12,071 nt of DNA from an uncultured Oxalobacteraceae bacterium (GTDB lineage: Bacteria; Pseudomonadota; Gammaproteobacteria; Burkholderiales; Burkholderiaceae). The notes beneath the pieces were generated by a model. The model had not been told where the DNA came from. It was given only the letters and a program-made list of their open reading frames with translations, and did no database searches. This document shows positions 1-5,283 of this stretch, piece after piece. The stretch spans positions 1-12,071 of the forward strand of contig CAMLHI010000040.1 in NCBI GenBank assembly GCA_946479705.1, in the 5' to 3' direction. Numbering within the stretch: position 1 is the stretch's first letter; each line of letters opens with the position of its first letter. The translations under genes were made by a program, and so were the position numbers.

Positions 1-547
1 CGATCTGGTCGACCCGTTTCACGGCCTTGCGGACGATATCGATCAGCACGTCGGCTTGGTCGCGCAGCAGATGGGTGAGCAGCTCCACGGACGACTCGAA
101 CGCTTCGCCCTGCAGCGCGGCCTGGCGCAGGTGTTCGATCGATTGCAGGGGAGTGCGGCGGGCGCTGATGACCACCGTTTCGGAGACGCTCAACCACAGC
201 GTGGAGATGTCGGATGGCTCGAACGAGAAATCGTGTTTGACGTCGTTGACGACGGCAATGAGCATGTCGTCGGCCAGCTCGATGCGGGTCGAGCGCGAGC
301 CCTGGTGCAGCGTTTCGTAGAATTCGTCGGACAGGCTGGCGTGGGCATGGAGCCACTTTTCGCTGGCGGCGTTGGAGAGGTTGAAGTGTAGCCAGATGAA
401 TTCGCCCTTGGCGCGCCGCGTCGGATCGGCGATCCAGTCCTGGGCGGCAACGGCGTCGATGGTGCTGGCGGAACCCGCGCTGCCGAACAGGAAACCCCAT
501 ACCAGGCCGGAGGGGTCGGAACCGTAGTTGATTTCTGGCGCTTGCAT
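1..547 (-). CDS. CorA/ZntB-family divalent cation transporter, N-terminal part (cut by window edge)
   Basis: This reads from ATG at 547 down to the left edge (about 182 residues, no stop inside the window). The visible part is the soluble cytoplasmic domain of a CorA-like transporter. It starts MQAPEINYGSDPSGLVWGF, then has a 'GEFIWLHFNLSN' strand, an 'STRIELADDMLIAVVND' block and 'EPSDISTLWLSVSETVVISARRTPLQSIDRLR', followed by a helix with 'SSVELLTHLLRDQADVLIDIVR'. The last two blocks are what I associate with ZntB-type Zn2+ transporters rather than Mg2+-specific CorA. The GxN pore motif and the two C-terminal membrane helices lie outside the window, so ion choice cannot be judged. An AAGGA Shine-Dalgarno lies 6-7 bases before the ATG. 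Codon use is high-GC, like the core genes on the right and unlike the segment just upstream. The family call is firm; the ZntB subgroup is inference. Confidence 0.85.
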   Translation of the reverse strand, partial: MQAPEINYGSDPSGLVWGFLFGSAGSASTIDAVAAQDWIADPTRRAKGEFIWLHFNLSNAASEKWLHAHASLSDEFYETLHQGSRSTRIELADDMLIAVVNDVKHDFSFEPSDISTLWLSVSETVVISARRTPLQSIEHLRQAALQGEAFESSVELLTHLLRDQADVLIDIVRKAVKRVDQI

Positions 548-556
548 TACCCATCC

Positions 557-572
557 TTGAGGTGGCGATGGG
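557..572. repeat. Degenerate copy of the tRNA-His 3' end (candidate att site, left border)
   Basis: TTGAGGTGGCGATGGG matches TTGGGGTGGCTGATGGG at 4210-4226, which is the 3' end of tRNA-His with its CCA and one flanking base. There are 15 identities over 17 alignment columns, with one substitution and one 1-bp gap. The orientation is the same, so the two copies are direct repeats. They bracket the low-GC segment almost exactly, as expected for an element integrated at a tRNA 3' end whose far copy has decayed. The match is short, and the left copy overlaps the Shine-Dalgarno region of the transporter gene, so chance similarity is possible. Confidence 0.4.
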
Positions 573-576
573 CGAG

Positions 577-582
577 ATTGTA
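577..582 (-). promoter_or_regulatory. Possible -10 element of the cation transporter gene
   Basis: On the minus strand these bases read TACAAT (5 of 6 to the sigma70 -10 consensus), about 30 bases before the ATG at 547. No good -35 hexamer sits at the usual distance, so this is tentative. If real, the core promoter lies immediately on the transporter side of the accessory segment and would have survived its insertion. Confidence 0.25.
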
Positions 583-632
583 ATGCATGCTTTCAACTGC
601 AGAATCCATGCCGGGGGAGGTGACGGCGTTTT

Positions 633-658
633 CATAGCGCGGGCTCCGCTACGCTATG
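633..658. repeat. Inverted repeat / hairpin downstream of the SIR2 gene
   Basis: CATAGC (633-638) pairs with GCTATG (653-658). Inside them GCGG (639-642) pairs with CCGC (646-649) across a 3-base loop, leaving a small asymmetric bulge. It lies about 45-70 bases past the SIR2 stop codon. It could stabilise or end the parA-sir2 transcript, but there is no good T-run on either strand, so I do not call it an intrinsic terminator. Confidence 0.4.
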
Positions 659-701
659 TCTTTCATTCCGCCGGGTAAGAGCTCGTCATAACGATTTATC
701 G

Positions 702-1550
702 CTATCCTGCCTCCGCTAATGTTGTAGCCAAGTCCTTGAGCGAATTTGTAAGGTCGCTATGGTCATTGCTCTCTGCAACGTAGCTGTACTCAACCACCCG
801 TAGATTCATAGTATCCAACAAGACATTTTTCATGTCCTGGTTGATTGAGCCTTCAGCGGCAACAAAGTAATGCGCGCGCGACCCAACCGCACCAAAGTTG
901 ATGTCTTCAAGTACCAAACGAATATCCGGATCGTCTATACCGCAACCCACAAACAAGAATGTGTGCGTGAGGATCAAGGCTTTGAGCACGTCGTAGAATA
1001 GAGAGTGCTCGACTCTAGCTTTTGCGTAATCCTTTCGTCCAAAGATCATTTGCTTATGCGAATCTACCGAGCCGTGAGTCTTGATCACTACTTGCCGGTC
1101 ACCTCGTATGAATTCTGCGATTTCAGGGCAATGATATTCCTTCACATCTATCGTTCCACGCGATTTTTGGCCGGCGAAAACGTCGTAGATCTTGTCAAAG
1201 TTGGGCGTCAGAACGATGCGACAATTCAATCGATATAGCGCATCGTGTATCTCTGCCGGTTCGTAGGCCGGGCGCTGATATTCTGCACGAACCAGCGCGG
1301 CATAGTCTTCATGTGCCATGCCATGACGCAAGACATCCAAAGCTGTCAAATAATCACGAGCGGCCAGATAAGGCCCAATTATTGGGGCCATATTGCGCTG
1401 TGCTGCGGCGCTCTCGAGGAAAGTGTGCCATGTCTTAGGTCGCGTGTGTCCGTCAGCACCAACGGAATTCCGGGACACCCCTGATCCGACAAAAAGAACT
1501 ACTCGTTCAATCTGGAAGTCCTCGAGTAGCCGTTGAGGCCAAGTGATCAT
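702..1550 (-). CDS. SIR2-like domain protein, predicted NAD+-consuming effector
   Basis: This 282-aa protein is essentially one SIR2-fold domain. An N-terminal nucleotide-binding loop 'LFVGSGVSRN' (19-28) stands for the GAG-x-S motif. 'TPNFDK' (115-120, N117 and D119) matches the TQNID motif, 'KTHGS' (157-161) carries the expected catalytic His159, and 'FVGCGIDDPDI' (200-210) is the C-terminal NAD-site motif. The paired CxxC zinc-ribbon cysteines of classical sirtuin deacetylases are absent, which is the usual state of bacterial defence-type SIR2 domains that hydrolyse NAD+. There is no signal peptide or membrane segment, so it should be cytosolic. Its ATG overlaps the stop of the ATPase gene by 4 bp (ATGA), with an AAAGGA ribosome site 7 bases upstream inside that gene, so the two are translationally coupled. 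The fold call is strong. NADase activity and an anti-phage role are inferred from the family. Confidence 0.85.
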   Translation of the reverse strand: MITWPQRLLEDFQIERVVLFVGSGVSRNSVGADGHTRPKTWHTFLESAAAQRNMAPIIGPYLAARDYLTALDVLRHGMAHEDYAALVRAEYQRPAYEPAEIHDALYRLNCRIVLTPNFDKIYDVFAGQKSRGTIDVKEYHCPEIAEFIRGDRQVVIKTHGSVDSHKQMIFGRKDYAKARVEHSLFYDVLKALILTHTFLFVGCGIDDPDIRLVLEDINFGAVGSRAHYFVAAEGSINQDMKNVLLDTMNLRVVEYSYVAESNDHSDLTNSLKDLATTLAEAG

Positions 1551-2563
1551 CGCAGTGTCCTTTCTGCGAGATTCAGGCGGACCATAAGTCTAGAAACGAT
1601 GCTTTCGTACATTGCTTTTGTATCGTCCACGGCAGCAAAGTGCGCGCCGACTACTCCGTCGCCTGTGCCGAGGTCGAAAATGGGTGCATGGGCAAGTTGT
1701 GAAAGTGGAATTAAGCTGTACAAGCTCGGGATCTGTCCGAGTGCTGCGCTTTCAAAGTCCTCAAGCCCAAATGCGTTCTCCAACCGCTCCAGTTCGGGCC
1801 GAGCTTTTTGGAGTAAACTTTCATACGACCGAACGGGGCGCCGTTCGCCTCGCACAGCTTTAGTTTTGTACTGCTGCATTACAAAACCGATGAAATGAGC
1901 TGTCCAGTGGACTTCGGCTCCATCCAGAATGTACCGCTCCCCGTTTTTTTGCTCATATATTTGAAGTGCGAGGAGCAGTTCACTCTTCCATGCGGACAGG
2001 GATACGATAATGTTCTCGACTGCTAGGAGGCTGAATAGGTCAGCAGACATCGGAGTCAAAAAGAAATCGACAGCTAATAAGATTGAACGGTTGATTGCTC
2101 CCAACGACGGCCCCATATCGACAAAAACGTAGTCGTACGTGGGAGCTACCTGACCTAACAAATGTTTGAACGTAAATGTGGTTTGCAGCCCTCGTTCCAA
2201 GCCTTGGAGGCCTTCGCCCCAGTCTTTCGAAAGTAAATCCTCTCGAAGGGCGAATTTCGGGTGACCGGGAAGAAGATCGACCCCGAAACGCGATGAATTC
2301 GTTATAAACGGCGGAGTAGCCGAAAATCCTTTGCCGCGCGCGATCGATTCGTAATATGCGAAAAGGTTCGCAGCGTCAAATTTTAGGTAGTACTCATCAA
2401 GTTCCTCTTCCGGCATTAGATAAGCCGTACTGTTACTTTGAGGATCGGCGTCCACAATCAGTACCTTCTTGCCATGATGCTTTGCCATATAGCTGGCAAG
2501 ATTGCATAGAAGGGTCGTCTTGCCTACTCCACCCTTGTTGTTGAAAAAAGCAATACTTTTCAT
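1547..2563 (-). CDS. ParA/MinD-type (AAA_31) ATPase, partner of the SIR2 protein
   Basis: 338 aa from ATG 2563. It shows a deviant Walker A 'KGGVGKTT' (10-17, with signature Lys10 and Lys15), 'VLIVDADPQSNS' (34-45) and Walker B 'YVFVDMGPSLG' (145-155, Asp149), then 'TPMSADLFSLLAVENI' (170-185). The nucleotide-sandwich dimer machinery therefore looks intact. The C-terminal ~140 residues are not recognised and may bind partners. An upstream in-frame ATG at 2602 would add 13 residues. I prefer 2563 because it has a weak AAGG site and puts the P-loop about 10 residues from the start, as in ParA relatives. No N-terminal DNA-binding domain, no ParB and no parS cluster is present, and the partner is SIR2, so plasmid or chromosome partition is unlikely. 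I infer a sensor or switch that gates the SIR2 effector. Lower GC than the flanking core genes suggests horizontal acquisition. Confidence 0.85.
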   Translation of the reverse strand: MKSIAFFNNKGGVGKTTLLCNLASYMAKHHGKKVLIVDADPQSNSTAYLMPEEELDEYYLKFDAANLFAYYESIARGKGFSATPPFITNSSRFGVDLLPGHPKFALREDLLSKDWGEGLQGLERGLQTTFTFKHLLGQVAPTYDYVFVDMGPSLGAINRSILLAVDFFLTPMSADLFSLLAVENIIVSLSAWKSELLLALQIYEQKNGERYILDGAEVHWTAHFIGFVMQQYKTKAVRGERRPVRSYESLLQKARPELERLENAFGLEDFESAALGQIPSLYSLIPLSQLAHAPIFDLGTGDGVVGAHFAAVDDTKAMYESIVSRLMVRLNLAERTLR

Positions 2564-2639
2564 TGGCGACTCGCCTTTGTCGTAATAGTCTGGGTTTGAC
2601 ATCAGTGCCGTACCGGCCCCCGCATTGATGCACTAGAGC

Positions 2640-2645
2640 ATTATG
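2640..2645 (-). promoter_or_regulatory. Possible -10 element for the parA-sir2 unit
   Basis: On the minus strand these bases read CATAAT (5 of 6 to TATAAT), about 75 bases before the ATG at 2563. No convincing -35 hexamer lies at 16-18 bases. The 2564-2765 gap separates this gene from the divergent small ORF and is the only place where a dedicated promoter for the pair could sit. Tentative. Confidence 0.25.
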
Positions 2646-2765
2646 CAACGGAATATGACTTTTATGCCAGCGCTTGGCGATGTGTATGGAGCGAGACATC
2701 GCTCAATGCTGGCGCGTGACAACGGCGTCGTTGCGATACACTGTAATTTTATTCAGTGCTTTGAC

Positions 2766-3023
2766 ATGACATTCAAACCGCCACTCACAACGGCCGAATT
2801 GCGCGACATTCGCATCCGCCAGGATCCTGCCGACATCAACAGATTGCTCTGGGGGATAAAGCGCCTGCGAGCGGTAGTGCTTCATGCTGACCAAGTCCAG
2901 CGGCAATTCCCGAGCGTCGCAGGTCTCAGCGGCCAGATTTTGGAATGTCTACGCAACGACCTTAAAATTGAGCCATGTGTACTGGAAGAGGATGAAAGGC
3001 GCCGAGCTACCCCGCCCCGATGA
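2766..3023 (+). CDS. Small orphan protein, function unknown (85 aa)
   Basis: I place the start at ATG 2766, giving MTFKPPLTTAELRDIRIRQ and then 'DPADINRLLWGIKRLRAVVLHADQVQRQF'. The N-terminal half reads like a real conserved small protein: a Pro-rich start, then two predicted amphipathic helices with regularly spaced Leu/Ile and Arg/Lys. The tail is charged (LEEDERRR). The open frame extends upstream to 2643, but that extension is less protein-like. No clear ribosome site precedes 2766, which lowers confidence. It is divergent from the ATPase gene and convergent with the 284-aa gene. I do not recognise the family. A small regulator or cargo protein of the accessory segment are both possible, and the C-terminal part may be decayed. 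Confidence 0.5.
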   Translation: MTFKPPLTTAELRDIRIRQDPADINRLLWGIKRLRAVVLHADQVQRQFPSVAGLSGQILECLRNDLKIEPCVLEEDERRRATPPR

Positions 3024-3091
3024 TATGCGCTGGCGTGGTTGGGCATTCCCCATGACGCCCGGCTAGGTTGCTGGCGTAGCTTTTAGCGTAA

Positions 3092-3146
3092 CTTCCTATT
3101 TAATTCAGTACCTTTTCATAGGAGGAAGACACCCATGCATCATTAA
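3092..3146 (+). other. Strong ribosome site with a 3-codon mini-ORF and a possible SD-masking hairpin
   Basis: AGGAGGAAG (3120-3128) is a near-perfect Shine-Dalgarno, 8 bases before ATG CAT CAT TAA (3135-3146), encoding only Met-His-His. CTTCCTAT (3092-3099) can pair with the ATAGGAGGAAG stretch (3118-3128) with a 3-base bulge, which would hide the ribosome site. Nothing longer is readable downstream on this strand before the convergent 284-aa gene. The simplest reading is the 5' end of a gene whose body was deleted. A leader peptide or a chance purine run is also possible. Confidence 0.35.
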
Positions 3147-3166
3147 GGTGTGCGGCCATTACCGCT

Positions 3167-4021
3167 CTAGAGTTGGGGTAGGGATTTAATCAGTGGCTTG
3201 CAAATTTCCCAGCTCTTTGACACGCTTTCAAGCGCTACCGCTATCTTTGGAAAACGCTCTACCGCGCCAGACAACGATGATTTAATTGAGTCGAGAAAAG
3301 CTGAAAGCTTCGCTTTGCTTGGGGCCGGCCTTACTAGCTCGCTTGTACTTTCATCAACCAGCTCTACAACCTCAGGAGTCGCAGCACTCAACCCAGCGGC
3401 TATAAGTTCGGACTTCAATTTCTGCAGTGCAGTAAGGGTGTCCCCAAAAATTGAATTGGTGGCAGACTGAGTAACGGTGGCACTTGAGTGTGAGCCAGTC
3501 TGGACTGATCCAACCTGTGATCCTGTTATGTTGATTATTGGCTGGGGGCTATATTGCGGTCGAGCGGAGGACTTTGATAGTACTGTGCAAAATAGGTCGA
3601 TTTCTGCCTCAAGCCACTGGACAGCGCTTACCCGTGCGGTTTCAGCCTCCGTGAGGTGATCTTGTATGTTTTTATGCATACAAAATTTTGCAGCAGTCGA
3701 CGCTGCGCGATCAGTTAGCTCTCCTGCGGTTCCATTCAATTGCGTTAGAACGAAAGCCTTCAACTCTGAGGCGATCCCGGGGTAAAACTCTACACCAATG
3801 GATTCAACACATCGGTGAACAATTTCCCAGATGCGCTCCGCGCGCTCTCGTATCGCCTCCCCACAGGCTTTATCGATTAGGAGGAAATGGGTGCCAGATT
3901 TAAGATATCCACGGGCAGAACAGTCCGCTTGTATGCCAGCAAGCGTCTCTTCAACCTGCCTCGATTGCGTAGCAATAGCTAGGCCAATCTGACGACGGGC
4001 GATTTCGGTCACTTCGTCCAT
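3167..4021 (-). CDS. Unrecognised 284-aa protein with a Gly/Ser/Thr-rich 'SQVGSVQTG' linker
   Basis: I start at ATG 4021, which has GAGG 6 bases upstream. A GTG at 4033 would add four residues but would overlap that ribosome site. Residues 1 to ~150 look mostly helical and charged, with scattered cysteines. About 155-190 is a low-complexity stretch, 'PQYSPQPIIN' leading into 'GSQVGSVQTGSHSSATV', then ~195-284 is again helical (LTALQKLKSEL, 'EVVELVDESTSELVRPAPSKAKLSAFLDSI'). From memory this linker-plus-helical C-terminal module recurs in many unannotated proteobacterial accessory proteins; I cannot name a family. There is no signal peptide, membrane helix or catalytic motif. It is the first gene downstream of tRNA-His and shares strand and low GC with parA-sir2, but the small ORF on the other strand separates it from them, so joint function is unproven. 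Confidence 0.75.
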   Translation of the reverse strand: MDEVTEIARRQIGLAIATQSRQVEETLAGIQADCSARGYLKSGTHFLLIDKACGEAIRERAERIWEIVHRCVESIGVEFYPGIASELKAFVLTQLNGTAGELTDRAASTAAKFCMHKNIQDHLTEAETARVSAVQWLEAEIDLFCTVLSKSSARPQYSPQPIINITGSQVGSVQTGSHSSATVTQSATNSIFGDTLTALQKLKSELIAAGLSAATPEVVELVDESTSELVRPAPSKAKLSAFLDSIKSSLSGAVERFPKIAVALESVSKSWEICKPLIKSLPQL

Positions 4022-4050
4022 ACATTTCCTCACTTTTGAAATATCGCATT

Positions 4051-4077
4051 ATTCTACGGAATAGTTGAGCTGCACAA
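4051..4077 (-). promoter_or_regulatory. Possible promoter of the 284-aa gene
   Basis: On the minus strand TTGTGC (4077-4072) and TAGAAT (4056-4051, 5 of 6 to TATAAT) are separated by 15 bases, about 30 bases before the chosen ATG. The spacer is short. An AATAAT hexamer 3 bases further on would give an 18-base spacer. Either is plausible in this AT-rich stretch, and neither is strong. Confidence 0.3.
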
Positions 4078-4121
4078 TCTTCCTGCTGACAGTGAGCTGT
4101 GGAGACGGCAATCGGTCGGCG

Positions 4122-4155
4122 ATCTTCCAAAAATTGGAATTCATCTTCCAAAAAT
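4122..4155. repeat. Two 13-bp direct repeats spaced 21 bp, the first inside a palindrome
   Basis: ATCTTCCAAAAAT occurs at 4122-4134 and again at 4143-4155, start to start 21 bp, about two helical turns. The first copy also forms a perfect palindrome, TTCCAA-AAA-TTGGAA (4125-4139). The second copy runs into the T-tract of the tRNA-His terminator. They lie between the tRNA and the 284-aa gene, so they could be an operator for that gene or arm-type sites of a lost integrase. The function is not known. Confidence 0.5.
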
Positions 4156-4191
4156 AAAAAAGAGCTACAGGCTCATCGCGTGTAACTCTTT
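4150..4191 (-). terminator. Rho-independent terminator of tRNA-His
   Basis: On the minus strand AAAGAGTTAC (4191-4182) pairs with GTAGCTCTTT (4168-4159), a 10-bp stem with one G-U pair and a 13-base loop. It is followed by TTTTTATTTTT. It begins about 20 bases past the tRNA CCA end and should insulate the accessory genes from tRNA and murI read-through. Confidence 0.8.
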
Positions 4192-4209
4192 GATATTGAA
4201 GAAAATTCT

Positions 4210-4226
4210 TTGGGGTGGCTGATGGG
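4210..4226. repeat. tRNA-His 3' end acting as candidate att site (right border)
   Basis: TTGGGGTGGCTGATGGG covers the CCA, discriminator, acceptor 3' strand and the edge of the T-arm. It is matched by the degenerate direct copy at 557-572. tRNA 3' ends are the standard target of tyrosine-recombinase elements, and base composition changes sharply here. No recombinase gene remains in the window. Confidence 0.4.
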
Positions 4227-4287
4227 GCTCGAACCCACGACAACAGGAATCACAATCCTGGACTCTACCAACTGAGCTACAGCCACC
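4211..4287 (-). tRNA. tRNA-His (GTG)
   Basis: The minus strand gives a complete cloverleaf. The acceptor GTGGCTG is preceded by the extra G(-1) typical of tRNA-His (at 4287). It has a TAGCTCAGTTGGTAGAG D-arm and an anticodon stem CAGGA/TCCTG around loop TTGTGAT, with anticodon GTG at 4253-4251. The T-arm carries GGTTCGAGCC, and the discriminator C is followed by encoded CCA ending at 4211. It reads His codons CAC/CAT. It has its own promoter and terminator, and its 3' end is the right border of the low-GC segment. Confidence 0.97.
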
Positions 4288-4324
4288 ACTGTCTTACATT
4301 GTCTCGTTGCCGGGACAGCTCGAA

Positions 4325-4353
4325 ATTATACAAACTTCTGGCGCAACTGGCAA
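4325..4353 (-). promoter_or_regulatory. Sigma70 promoter of tRNA-His
   Basis: On the minus strand TTGCCA (4353-4348, 5 of 6 to TTGACA), a 17-base spacer and a perfect TATAAT (4330-4325). This is the best promoter in the window. It would start transcription near 4318, leaving a leader of about 30 bases before the tRNA. It sits directly after the murI stop codon. Confidence 0.8.
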
Positions 4354-4355
4354 AT

Positions 4356-5204
4356 CTAATTGCAGACTTGTTTCTGGGGACCGCCGAGATCGACTTCGGC
4401 CACCGGCGCGGCCAGCCCCAGCAGCCGCGTGAACGCCCCGGACAGGGCGGTCGCGCTGGCTGTCGTGAAGCCATGCAGACGCGGCGCCGCGCCATTGCCC
4501 AGATTGAGCAGGCCGGCCTCGCCCAGCAGGCTGACCAGGCGCCGCGCCACCGCCTCGCCCGTGTCCACCAGCACCACCTCGCGCGAGGTGGTGGCGGCGA
4601 TCACGGCTTCGATGGCCGGCTGCACGAACACGTAATGGGTGCAGCCGAGTACCAGTGTATCGGCGCCCTGGTCCAGCAGCGGCACGATGTAGCGTTCCAG
4701 CGTGGCGCGCATGTCAGCTGTGTCCAGGTCGCCCAGCTCGATCAGATCGACCAGCCCAGGGCAGCCCTGCAGCAGGAATTGCACCTGCGTGGCCGCAGCG
4801 ATCTGGTCGCGCAGCTGGAGCAATTTTTCCCCGCGCACGGTACGCGCAGTGGCCAGCACGCCGACCTTGCCGCTGTGCGTGGCCGCCGCGGCAGGCTTGA
4901 GCCCCGGTTCCACGCCGACGATGGGCAGGTCTGGATAGGTGGCGCGCATCAACTTGATGGCCGAGACGGTAGCGGTGTTGCACGCCACCACCAGCGCCTT
5001 GACGCCCTGCGCGATCATGAAGTCGGCCACGGCCAGCGAGCGCTCGGCCACCACGTGCTCGGACTTGTCGCCATAGGGCGCGAAGCCGGAGTCGGCGAAG
5101 TAGATCAGGTGTTCGTTGGGTAGCTGGCTGCGGATGTGGCGCAGCACCGACAGGCCGCCTACGCCGGAATCGAATACGCCGATGGGACTGGTGGTGTCAG
5201 GCAT
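4356..5204 (-). CDS. murI: Glutamate racemase MurI
   Basis: This cytoplasmic, cofactor-independent racemase converts L- to D-glutamate for peptidoglycan stem peptides. The 282 aa are full length for the family. Visible motifs are 'PIGVFDSGVGGLSVL' (7-21), 'YFADSGFAPYGDKS' (35-48), 'VACNTAT' (73-79) with the first catalytic Cys75, 'IVGVEPGLKPA' (95-105) and 'LVLGCTHY' (184-191) with the second catalytic Cys188 and neighbouring His190. The D12-S13 pair is also in place. It lies 79 bp downstream of the fumarase gene on the same strand, with a strong hairpin between them. tRNA-His follows 68 bp later with its own promoter. Composition is core-like. Confidence 0.97.
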   Translation of the reverse strand: MPDTTSPIGVFDSGVGGLSVLRHIRSQLPNEHLIYFADSGFAPYGDKSEHVVAERSLAVADFMIAQGVKALVVACNTATVSAIKLMRATYPDLPIVGVEPGLKPAAAATHSGKVGVLATARTVRGEKLLQLRDQIAAATQVQFLLQGCPGLVDLIELGDLDTADMRATLERYIVPLLDQGADTLVLGCTHYVFVQPAIEAVIAATTSREVVLVDTGEAVARRLVSLLGEAGLLNLGNGAAPRLHGFTTASATALSGAFTRLLGLAAPVAEVDLGGPQKQVCN

Positions 5205-5248
5205 GGTGTGCGCGGAAATTGCGGTGGGCCCCCGCTGGCGCGAGGGAA

Positions 5249-5275
5249 GGCGTTCCGCACGGTGTGCAGAACGCC
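5249..5275 (-). other. 12-bp-stem hairpin between fumarase and murI
   Basis: On the minus strand GGCGTTCTGCAC (5275-5264) pairs with GTGCGGAACGCC (5260-5249) around a 3-base loop, with one U-G pair. It starts 9 bases past the fumarase stop. The T-run after it is poor (TTCCC), so it may be a weak or Rho-assisted terminator, or an RNA-stabilising hairpin that lets murI be expressed below fumarase. Confidence 0.6.
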
Positions 5276-5283
5276 GGAAGGGC

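Noticed and set aside
633..658. Intrinsic terminator for parA-sir2
   Set aside because: The hairpin is plausible, but neither strand has a proper T-tract after it. It is listed only as an inverted repeat.
1547..2563. Plasmid or chromosome partition locus
   Set aside because: The ATPase is ParA-like, but there is no ParB gene, no parS-like inverted repeat cluster and no replication gene. Its coupled partner is a SIR2 protein.
2643..2765. Upstream extension of the small plus-strand ORF from ATG 2643
   Set aside because: The extra 41 residues look unlike a conserved protein start and cover the likely promoter zone of the divergent ATPase gene. The internal ATG at 2766 begins the convincing sequence.
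3034..3060. Hairpin-like GGGCAT...ACGCCC as terminator of the small plus-strand ORF
   Set aside because: The stem is only about 6 bp with a wobble pair and has no T-run on either strand.
560..4210. Integrase, transposase, IS ends or CRISPR array
   Set aside because: No recombinase or transposase motif is visible in any frame of the segment, no terminal inverted repeats are seen, and no array of regularly spaced repeats is present. The 13-bp repeats occur only twice.
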